Source of the DNA: Acidobacteriota bacterium
GTDB lineage: Bacteria; Acidobacteriota; Vicinamibacteria; Vicinamibacterales; Fen-181
NCBI GenBank assembly: GCA_003170135.1
Contig: PMZR01000063.1
Location: forward strand, 1 to 64,000
DNA length: 64,000 nucleotides
Reading direction: 5' to 3'
Translations under genes and position numbers: made by a program
Notes under the pieces: generated by a model
What the model was told of the DNA's origin: nothing
Database searches by the model: none
What the model saw: the letters and a program-made list of their open reading frames with translations, nothing else
Part shown: positions 8,821-16,914 of the stretch, piece by piece
Numbering within the stretch: the stretch's first letter is position 1
How the letters are laid out: the number at the start of each line of letters is the position of its first letter

Positions 8821-8972
8821 GACGACCTCATCGACGTTGATTGGCGAGCGGTTTCGCGCCGGAATTCCGAGCGACTGGCGCAGCAGACGCGCGGCGCATT
8901 GCGGGCGGGATGGCAGGTCGAAACGACACTGCGATCGCCGGCCGAATGAAGGTGCAGAACGGACACGGGCAG

Positions 8973-9047
8973 CCGGGGCGTGAGCGACCCCCGGGACGGG
9001 GGCGGGGCCACCCCAGGCCCCGAAAAGGGGGGTCGCTCACGCCCCGG
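8973..9047. repeat. 20-bp perfect inverted repeat with nested hairpin
   Basis: The left arm at 8973-8992 is the exact reverse complement of the right arm at 9028-9047. The 35-base loop contains a second stem, GGGGCC (9004-9009) with GGCCCC (9016-9021). No T tract follows either arm, so it does not look like a simple terminator. Confidence 0.85.
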
Positions 9048-9221
9048 TACCCCATTCGAGCGGCTGACGTGGTCGCCAGCGGGCGGCAGAAAACGCCGCC
9101 CGGGGCGTTCGACGGGCGCACTCGCTAAGTTGCAGCAACGACAGGCCCTTACGTCACGCCGCCCAGCGAGCAAGCCGGCGCGCTCCTGGCTGCTGCGCAC
9201 CTCGTCGGTTGCCCTCACGGA

Positions 9222-9266
9222 GGGGGAACGGACCGCTTTGGGACCCGTTCCCCCACCCGTTCCCCC
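9222..9266. repeat. Inverted repeat with duplicated right arm
   Basis: GGGGGAACGG at 9222-9231 is the reverse complement of CCGTTCCCCC at 9245-9254 and again at 9257-9266. The right arm is thus a 12-base-period direct repeat. The element starts 11 bases past the stop codon of the 9277-10254 gene. Confidence 0.8.
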
Positions 9267-9276
9267 TGGCGCCACG

Positions 9277-10254
9277 TCAGGCGGTGCCAACCAAGGGGGC
9301 GAGATGGAGGTACCGATGGGTCGGCACGTGGCAGTCCAGACGCCCGTTCCGGCGAGCCAGGCTGTCAGCGAGAATCGGCGACGTCGTCGCGTGCAGCACC
9401 CGGTCGCCGTCGCGCTGCCAGGCACGGTAGAGCGCGCGATACCGGGGCGCGGCGAAGGCGCGCTGAGCCTCGCGAAGTCGGAGTCCGTCTGGCTCAGGCC
9501 CGGGCCTGAGTTGCCGGAAATACCAGACGAGTTCGTCCACAACGGCTGGTCGCAGGGGGTGTGCGAGTTCTTCACGAAACGCCTCCTGATAGGCGGCGAT
9601 TGAGGCCGTCAGGTGACGCGGAATGAGGAGTCGAACCTCCCAGTCCGTCAACGCTCGAAGCAGCTCCGCGTGCCGGTGCAGGAAGGCCCGAAAATCGAGC
9701 GGCACATCCTGGGTGACGAGATACACAAAGACGTGACGCCGTCCGTCGCTGGACACGCCGACAGGCAACTTGTCCGCAAAGTAGCGGGTCGTCTTTCCGG
9801 TGCCGCGGCCGAACGTGAGCGAAGGCAGTTCCTCTCGTCGCAGCGACGTCGTGCGGCCAAAGTACTCGACCTTCTCGCGCTCGCCAGCGAGCCAGATGAG
9901 GTCTCGGTGCGCGAGGACGTGGTCGAGCACCATCAAGCGCTCGACGGCGCGGGCCACAGCCAACGGCTTGCGGAACCGCGCATCAGGCTCGCCGATGGCT
10001 CGGTAGAGTCGCTTGTGATGCACGTGATAGATGCGCGCATGACGGGGCCCGCCACTGTACGCGGTGGCGTAGCGCCGGGCGACGAGCGTTCCAAAGAAGT
10101 CGTGTGTCTTCTGCCCCCGTACGATGCCCGCATACGCGCAGTACTGCCTGGCCAGGCAGACGCCCGCATGTCGCATCACGGCCGCGAGGAAGCCTGCCTG
10201 GCGGGCGGTGAAGCCGAAGCCGACGAGCGCCTGGGCCTGCTCGTCCTGGGTCAT
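9277..10254 (-). CDS. Winged-helix, replication-relaxation-like transfer protein
   Basis: 325 residues. The N-terminal 100 residues (FTARQAGFLAAVMRHAGVCL, then ARRYATAYSGGPRHARIYHV) look like a winged helix followed by a beta hairpin. The middle (LTFGRGTGKTTRYFADKLP) is not a clear P-loop. The overall pattern recalls Replic_Relax-type proteins that sit at mobilisation loci. It overlaps the next upstream gene (10251) by four bases. With no classical relaxase present, this protein and its partner are the best candidates for relaxosome components. That is inference. Confidence 0.5.
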   Translation of the reverse strand: MTQDEQAQALVGFGFTARQAGFLAAVMRHAGVCLARQYCAYAGIVRGQKTHDFFGTLVARRYATAYSGGPRHARIYHVHHKRLYRAIGEPDARFRKPLAVARAVERLMVLDHVLAHRDLIWLAGEREKVEYFGRTTSLRREELPSLTFGRGTGKTTRYFADKLPVGVSSDGRRHVFVYLVTQDVPLDFRAFLHRHAELLRALTDWEVRLLIPRHLTASIAAYQEAFREELAHPLRPAVVDELVWYFRQLRPGPEPDGLRLREAQRAFAAPRYRALYRAWQRDGDRVLHATTSPILADSLARRNGRLDCHVPTHRYLHLAPLVGTA

Positions 10255-11180
10255 GACAGCAGGTTCTCCGCAACCCGCGGGTCGAATGGCCGGCCGCCCG
10301 AACGACCGTGGCCCCCGCCGATCCGTCCGCGTCCGCCGGAGTGGTAGCAGGTGAAGCCGGACCGTGCTTTCGCCGCGGCGAGCGCGCCGCGGTAGTGGGG
10401 CGTCACCACTTCCACGTTCTCCACCTCTCGTCGACCGTCCGGGCGCTCGTATTCGATCCGTACGTCCGGGAACTGGACGTGTCCATCCAGCACCGGCAGG
10501 TCGTGATCGCGCGCCCAGTCCTCGACCGTCGGCGGTTCCTGCTCAACGGCGGCTTCCGGCCGTCGGCGTGCCCGGTTTCGCTCCTGGAGAAACCGCTGGT
10601 AGTCGCGTTTCAGCTCGTAGTCGAGCACGACGCGGCGGATGTCGACACCCTGCCCGGTGAGTCGTTCGGCCGCGCGCAGATACGCGCGATAGGCCTGACT
10701 GTCGTGGGTCAGCTCCCGCGGCTTCACCGCGCCGGCGTAGAACACCTGCTCGCGCTCGTCGCCATGGAGGCGGCGGCTCTCGAGCAGGTCGCGCCCCCGT
10801 TCGGTGAGGACAACGAGGCTGGTTCGGTGTCGGCCGACGCCGAACGGGGTGGTGCGGATGAGGCCGGCTTCGCGAAGGTGGTAGAGGTCTCCTGTGCGGG
10901 CGTCCGAACGGGACGCGGACATGTCGCGCAGGTCCTCTGCGGGCACGACTCGGAACGCGCCGACGGTGGCCAGGGTGCGAACTTCAGAGCCTCGGACCGT
11001 GTATGTCTCGGCGTGGACTCTGACCCGCTCTCGCGAGCGACCTCGTGGTAGATCAAGTGCGCGGACGAACACGTCTCGTGGATCCAGGTCACGGGCGTCC
11101 CGGCCGGAGGATCCGCGGCTAGCTCGCCGGAGTGCCGGCCGCTCCCGTGCGTGCTCACGAGGATCGAGATCACGTTCCAT
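10251..11180 (-). CDS. Winged-helix conjugative-element protein
   Basis: 309 residues. An Arg/Asp-rich N-terminus leads into RDVFVRALDLPRGRSRERV and TYTVRGSEVRTLATVGAFRV, a segment I recall from uncharacterised proteins of conjugative elements. A MarR-like winged helix follows (DLYHLREAGLIR, then LVVLTERGRDLLE). The C-terminus has a beta-rich patch (FPDVRIEYERPDGR, VENVEVVTPHYRG) that might be a nuclease-like fold but lacks a clear E-x-K. It is translationally coupled to the 9277-10254 gene. Confidence 0.5.
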   Translation of the reverse strand: MERDLDPREHARERPALRRASRGSSGRDARDLDPRDVFVRALDLPRGRSRERVRVHAETYTVRGSEVRTLATVGAFRVVPAEDLRDMSASRSDARTGDLYHLREAGLIRTTPFGVGRHRTSLVVLTERGRDLLESRRLHGDEREQVFYAGAVKPRELTHDSQAYRAYLRAAERLTGQGVDIRRVVLDYELKRDYQRFLQERNRARRRPEAAVEQEPPTVEDWARDHDLPVLDGHVQFPDVRIEYERPDGRREVENVEVVTPHYRGALAAAKARSGFTCYHSGGRGRIGGGHGRSGGRPFDPRVAENLLS

Positions 11181-11192
11181 ACGCGCATCCCG

Positions 11193-11483
11193 CTAGGGTT
11201 CGAACCGCTCTCCAAGGTCGTCGAGCACGGCGTCCGGTGTGCCGAGTTGGCGATCCATGTGCTGCAGCTTGCGGCCGGTGTCGCGGAGAAAGAGCCACCG
11301 CGCGGACGCGTAGTAGACGCCGAACAGGTTGAAGAACACGAGCAAGGCGCCGATGGCGATCGCGAACCCATGCTGTCGAAAGAGGGTCACCTTGTACCGG
11401 GCGAGGAAGCTCAATTCCCCCGCCAGCCAGGCCGCGAGCAGGAATACCGTGAGCGCTGCCAGGAATGCCGTGTTCTTGATCAT
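11193..11483 (-). CDS. Small inner-membrane protein of the transfer operon
   Basis: 96 residues with two hydrophobic segments (about 5-28 and 40-58) and a charged C-terminal tail. Its ATG overlaps the trbF stop codon. No family is recognised; small membrane proteins in this position may support channel assembly or entry exclusion. Confidence 0.65.
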   Translation of the reverse strand: MIKNTAFLAALTVFLLAAWLAGELSFLARYKVTLFRQHGFAIAIGALLVFFNLFGVYYASARWLFLRDTGRKLQHMDRQLGTPDAVLDDLGERFEP

Positions 11484-12181
11484 CAACGTGGCTCCTCGAA
11501 GGCCTGGTCGACGCGGAAGTACCGGATCTCGAGGCCGAGCGGATTCACGCGGACGAACTCGTTCGGCACGTGGTCGCGAAACACGAAATCCACCTGCGCC
11601 ACGAATGTCTGACGGCTGCGCTCGTGCCGGGTGCCGGGCGTGTAGATCACCCGCTGGAACGTGACGGCCGCCTTGTACGGCGGTTTCGACAGCTCGCTGA
11701 AGCTGACGTTCTGAACGACCACGTCGACCTCGTCTGCCGACCGGCTCGCCAGGAACGTTTCGATGGCCCGGCTCTGTTCGTTCTGCGCGATGGTGGCGTC
11801 GGCCAGCGACTGTTCGAGGAACAGGAGGGAGTCTGGGTATTCCCGTTGAACCGTCTCGCGAATGCGGCTGAAGTGCTTCACGACGAACTGCGTGAGGAAG
11901 TACCGGATCTCGGGCGCCTGAGGCTGGTAGGTCGAGGCGTCGTACTGCACGGCCTCCGCGCGTCCCACATCGTCGATCCGGACCACGAGTGGCTTGACCC
12001 GCGAGTACTTCGACACCGTGTGGAAGTTGAGCGCCAGCAGTCCCAGGGCGAGCAGCGACACGAGCAGCAGGGCGATCTTGAGATACGTGTTCATGACCAG
12101 GGCAGAGCCGTACAGCTCCACGAATTGCCGCTTCGCGTTCTCGAGCGTCTTGGGGTGCAGATCGGCGACCGTCATGTCCAT
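11483..12181 (-). CDS. trbF: Conjugal transfer protein TrbF (VirB8 family)
   Basis: 232 residues: a cytoplasmic N-terminus, one membrane segment at about 33-52 (TYLKIALLLVSLLALGLLAL) and a periplasmic NTF2-like domain with EIRYFLTQFVVKHFSRIRE and VNPLGLEIRYFRVDQAF near the end, typical of TrbF/VirB8. It nucleates assembly of the trans-envelope channel. The length is standard. A second possible ATG lies two codons in. Confidence 0.88.
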   Translation of the reverse strand: MDMTVADLHPKTLENAKRQFVELYGSALVMNTYLKIALLLVSLLALGLLALNFHTVSKYSRVKPLVVRIDDVGRAEAVQYDASTYQPQAPEIRYFLTQFVVKHFSRIRETVQREYPDSLLFLEQSLADATIAQNEQSRAIETFLASRSADEVDVVVQNVSFSELSKPPYKAAVTFQRVIYTPGTRHERSRQTFVAQVDFVFRDHVPNEFVRVNPLGLEIRYFRVDQAFEEPR

Positions 12182-12196
12182 GGTCGAGATTCCCGA

Positions 12197-12364
12197 CTAT
12201 CGAGCCCCGCGAAGCCACAGCACGTGATACGCGACCCAGACGACGCCGCAGAGGAGCCCCAGGATCGCGGCCGTCAGGAATGCGATGACCAGGAGCCTGG
12301 TGAACTCCGGCGACGCCGTCGCGTCTTCCTCATCCTCCGGTGTTCGCTGACGTCGGTGTGCCAT
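12197..12364 (-). CDS. 55-residue single-span membrane protein
   Basis: A short frame between trbL and trbF: a charged N-terminus (MAHRRQRTPEDEEDATAS), then one hydrophobic helix (LLVIAFLTAAILGLLCGVVW) and a short basic tail. Spacing is tight on both sides (10 and 15 bases), so it is very likely a real gene of the operon. It may be a TrbK-like or assembly factor; the lipobox cysteine of TrbK is not at the expected place. Confidence 0.6.
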   Translation of the reverse strand: MAHRRQRTPEDEEDATASPEFTRLLVIAFLTAAILGLLCGVVWVAYHVLWLRGAR

Positions 12365-12374
12365 GAGGGTGTCC

Positions 12375-13229
12375 TCAGCGCCGGCCTAGTACCCGACCGA
12401 TGCTGACGCGGGTGGCCAGTGCGCTCTCCCCGCTGCGCCCCGAGAAGATGGAACTCGTGAGCGACGGCACGAGCAGGATGCCCACGCAAAACGTCACGAT
12501 GACGGCCACGGCCTGGAGCGCGTAGATGCCGTACTCGGCCGACGTGATGGCGGGCGGCAGTGTGGTCACGTACCGGTAGACGAACTGCTCGAAGATCATC
12601 AGGAACGCCACGGCGACGACCGGGATGAACGAGTACTGGATGAGCGACTTGAGCCAACCCCAGAACAGCCAGTCGAGCTTCGGGACAATGAAGAACGGCA
12701 CGAAGATCGGCCCCAGGAGCGTGCAGACCGCGGTGGCGATGAGGCCGAACGCGACCACGCCGAGCGAGAGCGCCTTGGCGAACGCGATGAGCAGCAACAC
12801 CGTCCAGTAGATCAGGTTTGACAGGATCGACCAGGCGTCGGGCTGCAGAAAGTGATCGGAGAGTTCGTCGAGGTGGTGGTAGATGTTGTCGAACGCCCGC
12901 GCCTCGAGCACGCTCACGAAGTAGTGCGCCTGGTCGGTGACGAGGTTGCTGAACGACACGCCGATGCCCGGCAGCGGCGCCTGGTAGAAGGCGATGAACG
13001 CATAGCCGAAGGACACGAACAGCAGCAACTTCGCGAAGTCGAACATCTGCTCCCCGAGCCCCTCGTGCGAGAACATCATCCGAATCCCCTGCCAGGCGAT
13101 CACGATCGTGGCGAACGCCAGGAACAGTTGGTAGCCGAAGCGGAGGAACTCCGGCTCGTAGACGGTCAGCAGGCTGTCAATGGCTTGCTGGACCGTCGGC
13201 AGCAGATTGAGCGCGGGCTGCGGCTGCAC
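12375..13229 (-). CDS. trbL: Conjugal transfer protein TrbL (VirB6 family)
   Basis: 284 residues from GTG 13229 with AGGAGG five bases upstream. Several membrane segments are visible (about 30-50, 66-88, 137-180, 185-222, 230-260), as in the polytopic VirB6/TrbL channel component. The ending (VPSLTSSIFSGRSGESALATR) matches the short C-terminus seen in compact TrbL forms. It lies directly downstream of the two TrbJ-like genes. Confidence 0.8.
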   Translation of the reverse strand: MQPQPALNLLPTVQQAIDSLLTVYEPEFLRFGYQLFLAFATIVIAWQGIRMMFSHEGLGEQMFDFAKLLLFVSFGYAFIAFYQAPLPGIGVSFSNLVTDQAHYFVSVLEARAFDNIYHHLDELSDHFLQPDAWSILSNLIYWTVLLLIAFAKALSLGVVAFGLIATAVCTLLGPIFVPFFIVPKLDWLFWGWLKSLIQYSFIPVVAVAFLMIFEQFVYRYVTTLPPAITSAEYGIYALQAVAVIVTFCVGILLVPSLTSSIFSGRSGESALATRVSIGRVLGRR

Positions 13230-13251
13230 AATTGCCTCCTGACCTTTCCGT

Positions 13252-14049
13252 TCACCGCTGACGCCAGCTACGGAGCGCGTCGCCGGTCCCCGCCACGAAC
13301 GCGTCGTCCGCAGCTCGTCCGTCGCGCCACTGCACGATCTGCATGTTCAACGTCGCGGCCTCGCTATCGCGCGAGCGCTTGCTGTCCACGAGCAACTGCT
13401 CGAGCAGTCCGGCCAGCAGCTGCGCGCGGGCCTGCCGCTGCCGTCCCCCGATCAGGACCGCGCCACTGAGCTTGTCCAGCACCGCGGCGGTGCTCTGCTC
13501 CTGCGACGGGTTCACGACGTCCGCTTCCAGCGCGTTGATGGCCGCCAACTCCCGCCGCCCGTTGTCGCGCAGTTGCCCGGTCTCGTTGGTGGCGGCTATT
13601 CCCGCCGCATCCGCCACGTCCAGCGTGGCGAGGCGTGCGAGGATGGCTCGCCGGGCGGCCGGGCTCAGGCGAGACACGAGCGTCGACGCGCTGGTGACGG
13701 GGTTGGTCGCGGCCACCCAGGCTGCGCCTCCCGCGTCTCCGTGGTTCAGGGCCGCGTGATAGCCGCGCGTGAACGCCAGCAGGTTGGGATTCTCGACGTC
13801 GTGGATCCGCCAGCCCGGCGTGTCCGGCAGCACGTACTTGTCGAGCCGCGTGAGGACGCTCAGCCGCTGCGCCATGCGGCCTAGTTGCTGTCGCTGATCG
13901 CGCTGGGTGTTGAGTAGATACTCCTTGAGCGCGGCCGTGACGGCATTGCGTAGCGTGACGGCTGGGTCGTTGACGACCAGCTGCGCCCAGGCGACAGAAC
14001 TGGTCAACATCACGAGGACAAGGACGAGCGGGAGAGAAGCTCGCCGCAT
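13252..14049 (-). CDS. trbJ: TrbJ-like periplasmic protein, copy 1
   Basis: 265 residues. A signal peptide (about 1-22, ending AWA before QL) exports it. The C-terminus has EQLLVDSKRSRDSEAATLNM and DAFVAGTGDALRSWRQ, nearly the same as the neighbouring gene, so the two are paralogues. TrbJ proteins are VirB5-like and associate with the pilus. The middle regions of the two copies differ strongly. Confidence 0.75.
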   Translation of the reverse strand: MRRASLPLVLVLVMLTSSVAWAQLVVNDPAVTLRNAVTAALKEYLLNTQRDQRQQLGRMAQRLSVLTRLDKYVLPDTPGWRIHDVENPNLLAFTRGYHAALNHGDAGGAAWVAATNPVTSASTLVSRLSPAARRAILARLATLDVADAAGIAATNETGQLRDNGRRELAAINALEADVVNPSQEQSTAAVLDKLSGAVLIGGRQRQARAQLLAGLLEQLLVDSKRSRDSEAATLNMQIVQWRDGRAADDAFVAGTGDALRSWRQR

Positions 14050-14062
14050 GGTTCACCTCCGC

Positions 14063-14839
14063 CTACTTCTGCCGCCACGTGCGGAGCGCATCCCCTGTGC
14101 CGGCCACGAACGCCTCGTTGGCCGCCTGGCCGTCCCGCCACGTGACGAGCTGCATGTTGATGGTCGCGGCTTCGGTATCCCGCAGCCGCTTGCTGCGCAC
14201 GAGGAGCTGTTCGAGCGAGTGTGAGAGGAGCTGGTTGCTGGCCATGTCCTGGCGGCGCGCCAGCAGCTCGCCCGCGGCGATCTTGTCGAGGATGGCGGTC
14301 ACCTCGTGGTAGCCGGGCTGGTTGTTCAGGACGTCCCGCTGGAGGTCCTGAACGGCCTGTTGGAGACGGTCGTGATAGTTGCGCGTCAGGGCGACCTGAT
14401 GGCCGCCCATCATGGCCACGGAGTCCGTGATCTCGACCGTGGCGTAGCGCCGCTCGAAGGCCTGCCGCGCGGAGAGCGGAAGCTGCGCGAGCCGCGGATC
14501 CGGGCGCTCCAAGGGGAGGGCGGTTGACAGGTACAGCGCCCCGCTGGCGTCCCCGCTGTTGAGTCCCTGGATCCACGGGCGCCCGAACGCCCATCGCGCC
14601 GGGTCGTGGCCCGTGATGGCAATCGCGGGAATGCGATATTGGTCGAGGCCCGCGAGACCGTGCGCCATCCGTTGGATGATCTGGAACTCCGCCACCAATT
14701 CCTCATAGTGGCGCTCGGTCCGCGAGGCGATCAGCACGGTCTCCACGAGGTTGGCAGGATCGATCACGACGATTTGGGCGTGCAGCGTCGAGGCCCCGAT
14801 GGCCAGGAGGAGCACGATCATCCAGACACGGCGAGACAT
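14063..14839 (-). CDS. trbJ: TrbJ-like periplasmic protein, copy 2
   Basis: 258 residues with a signal peptide (about 1-21, ending LHA before QI). After cleavage it reads IVVIDPANLVETVLIA, then a helical region with ELVAEFQIIQRMAHGLAGLD, as in TrbJ of P-type systems. The C-terminus EQLLVRSKRLRDTEAATINM is shared with copy 1. This copy is closer to canonical TrbJ. The genes are separated by 13 bases. Confidence 0.82.
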   Translation of the reverse strand: MSRRVWMIVLLLAIGASTLHAQIVVIDPANLVETVLIASRTERHYEELVAEFQIIQRMAHGLAGLDQYRIPAIAITGHDPARWAFGRPWIQGLNSGDASGALYLSTALPLERPDPRLAQLPLSARQAFERRYATVEITDSVAMMGGHQVALTRNYHDRLQQAVQDLQRDVLNNQPGYHEVTAILDKIAAGELLARRQDMASNQLLSHSLEQLLVRSKRLRDTEAATINMQLVTWRDGQAANEAFVAGTGDALRTWRQK

Positions 14840-14850
14840 GACGTCCTCCG

Positions 14851-16113
14851 TCAGAAACGCGATATTGAATCCGGCGGGTAGGCCGGGAGTTCAAGATCGC
14901 TCGTGATGTACACGCGGACGCGGTGTCCTTCTCGAATGGTGATCGTCGGCAGCCGGTTCAGAAACCGATTCATGACCTGCAGACTGGCCTGGGCGGTCGC
15001 ATCCGTCGCGCCACCCGCGATGACCACGGTTCGGTCGCCGGTGCCCTGGCCGAGACCTGCCGTTCCGAGGAACTGGGCGAGGCCGCTGATGAGTCCCACC
15101 GCCGCGGCGGCGCCGAACGTGGAGAGGTAGTGCTGGTTGACGCGGTCTCTCAAGCCGGCGTCCCCAATCTGGTTCAGGCCGAGGAAGTGGTTCAGGCTGA
15201 ACGTGCTGCCGTCCGGCATGACCAGCCGATGGAACACGACGGCCAGGCGGGTCTCGCCGAACGCCTGCACCGGCTTCGTCTCTCCCAGGAGGCGTGCGCC
15301 GGCGGGAATCAGCACAAGCCGCGCAGTGTGCGAGTAGATCGGGTTCGTCACCAGGCAGTCCACGGGCGCGGCGCTGCTGCCATCCAGCCGGTTCGTGAGC
15401 ACCGTGTCGATCAGCGTGCCCTCCAGGATGCGGTGCAGAGGGCCGTCGTCGGTGATGGCGTCTGTGTGAGTTGGGGTGGTCGGGACCGCCCGCGGCGAGG
15501 GCGTGCTCGCTGCCTGGGAAGCCTGCGTCTGGCCCGTCGTGCCCTCCGGGTTCATCGCGATCCCGCCAACCCTCGCCGTTGCGCGCACGGCGGCATCCGC
15601 AATCTCGTCGATCGACGGGCTGCCGGCGTTTGCATCGCGTTCGCTTGGGCGAGCGGTCGCCATGGCCTGAGGGCTGTCGGGGCGCTCGTTCGCCGGGCGT
15701 CGGCTCATCACGACGTTGCCGGCGAAGAGGCTCTCGTACTCGCGACGCCTCCGTTCGGCGACGATCGGGTCCTCGGGCCGCGACGCTCCTGCATCCTGCG
15801 GCGGAGCAGCGGCGGCCGGAGTCGAGGTCGTGGCGGCGGCCTGTTCCTCCTGTGCGGCCTGCGCGTCGAGTGCGCGGAGCCGGTCCTGGTAATCGCGCAC
15901 GCGATCGGGGTTCAGTGGCTGCGCTTGGGCAGTGGCCGGGACCCGGCGGCCCGGCGCCTCAGGCCTTCCGGCGACGAAGATGATCACGAGCATGCCCAAC
16001 GCCAGACCCACCATCAGCCACGTCTGCATGCTCCGCGGCAGCGCCGGCCGTGGAACGGGCCTGTGGTCGGTCACGGGCGGCGTGCCGGATGAGGGAAGCG
16101 GGGACTCCGGCAT
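14851..16113 (-). CDS. trbI: Conjugal transfer protein TrbI (VirB10 family)
   Basis: 420 residues from ATG 16113. Architecture: a short cytoplasmic tail, one membrane helix at about 30-48 (TWLMVGLALGMLVIIFVAG), a Pro/Ala/Gln-rich periplasmic linker, then the VirB10 beta-barrel domain with EGTLIDTVLTNRLDG, VLIPAGARLLGE and TITIREGHRVRVYI at the end. It spans inner and outer membranes and senses ATPase activity. It starts two bases after the trbG stop codon. Confidence 0.93.
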   Translation of the reverse strand: MPESPLPSSGTPPVTDHRPVPRPALPRSMQTWLMVGLALGMLVIIFVAGRPEAPGRRVPATAQAQPLNPDRVRDYQDRLRALDAQAAQEEQAAATTSTPAAAAPPQDAGASRPEDPIVAERRRREYESLFAGNVVMSRRPANERPDSPQAMATARPSERDANAGSPSIDEIADAAVRATARVGGIAMNPEGTTGQTQASQAASTPSPRAVPTTPTHTDAITDDGPLHRILEGTLIDTVLTNRLDGSSAAPVDCLVTNPIYSHTARLVLIPAGARLLGETKPVQAFGETRLAVVFHRLVMPDGSTFSLNHFLGLNQIGDAGLRDRVNQHYLSTFGAAAAVGLISGLAQFLGTAGLGQGTGDRTVVIAGGATDATAQASLQVMNRFLNRLPTITIREGHRVRVYITSDLELPAYPPDSISRF

Positions 16114-16115
16114 GG

Positions 16116-16904
16116 CTACCGTCCTTGCTGCGCGAACGGCAGATGCTCGTCCCCGAGCGCCAGATACCCACGGTCGATGACCTTGGGCACCACGTACGTG
16201 CCGTTGTGCACCTGGAAGTTGACGACGGCGGGCTTGCCGTCCTTGATCTCGTACAGCGCCGGCAGTTCCTTCGCGTCGGACTTGATGTAGGTGAACTGGC
16301 CATCGTGCCAGATCGCCCGGACGAAGAAGGGCTTCGCGTACTTGGGCGCGCCGTAGACGAACTGCAGCCGCGAGGGGTATTGCTCCTGCTGCGCGGCGAG
16401 CGCCTCGGTCGTGCGTCGCTCGGCGGCCTCCACTGCCGCCCGCGCCTCGGTCAACTCGGTCTGGAGCCGGGCCACCTCGCTCGCGCTGTAGAACCTGGGC
16501 TTCGACGGGAGCGCACTCGGGTCGGCATTCACGTAGACCTTCAGGTCCGGCGTGTTGCTCCCGCTTCGTTCGTTGAGCAGGAACGAGTACACCGTGCCGC
16601 TGGCGGTCACGAGGTTCAGGTTCGTCGCCGCCCCCTCCTTGGCGGGTTTGATGTGGGCCAGGTTGTGCGTGGCGCTGATCACCCAGAAATCCTTGTCGCC
16701 ACAGATCACATCCAGGATTTCTTCGCCTTCGGGCAGTACGATCATCGTGGTGTACCGGATTCGTGTCTGAAGAGGAATGACGCTCCGGCCCGATGCCGAC
16801 ACCTCCCGCACGCCAGCCGTTTGAGCGGAGGCCGTTGCGCCAACGAACGGCGCTCCCGCGACGCCAACCACCAGTACTCCGGACATGAGCCACCGTGAAC
16901 GCAT
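16116..16904 (-). CDS. trbG: Conjugal transfer protein TrbG (VirB9 family)
   Basis: 262 residues with a signal peptide (about 1-28, ending ASA before QT). N-terminal motif YTTMIVLPEGEEILDVICGD and a C-terminal FVRAIWHDGQFTYIK lead into the Val-Pro-Lys-Val-Asp-Arg-Gly segment near the end, all typical of VirB9/TrbG of the outer-membrane core complex. It is followed by trbI. Confidence 0.92.
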   Translation of the reverse strand: MRSRWLMSGVLVVGVAGAPFVGATASAQTAGVREVSASGRSVIPLQTRIRYTTMIVLPEGEEILDVICGDKDFWVISATHNLAHIKPAKEGAATNLNLVTASGTVYSFLLNERSGSNTPDLKVYVNADPSALPSKPRFYSASEVARLQTELTEARAAVEAAERRTTEALAAQQEQYPSRLQFVYGAPKYAKPFFVRAIWHDGQFTYIKSDAKELPALYEIKDGKPAVVNFQVHNGTYVVPKVIDRGYLALGDEHLPFAQQGR

Positions 16905-16914
16905 GCCACACCTC

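Larger units (their letters stand above)
8821..9276. other. Candidate origin of transfer (oriT) region
   Basis: 456 bases with no convincing gene between two minus-strand transfer genes. They hold a 20-bp perfect inverted repeat with a nested hairpin (8973-9047) and a second inverted repeat with a duplicated arm (9222-9266). Long inverted repeats beside accessory-protein and coupling-protein genes are the usual layout of oriT. A nic site cannot be assigned by eye. Confidence 0.5.

Noticed and set aside
11193-12218. 341-residue minus-strand frame covering trbF
   Set aside because: Only its last 96 residues are protein-like (the small membrane protein from 11483); the rest is an out-of-frame shadow of trbF.
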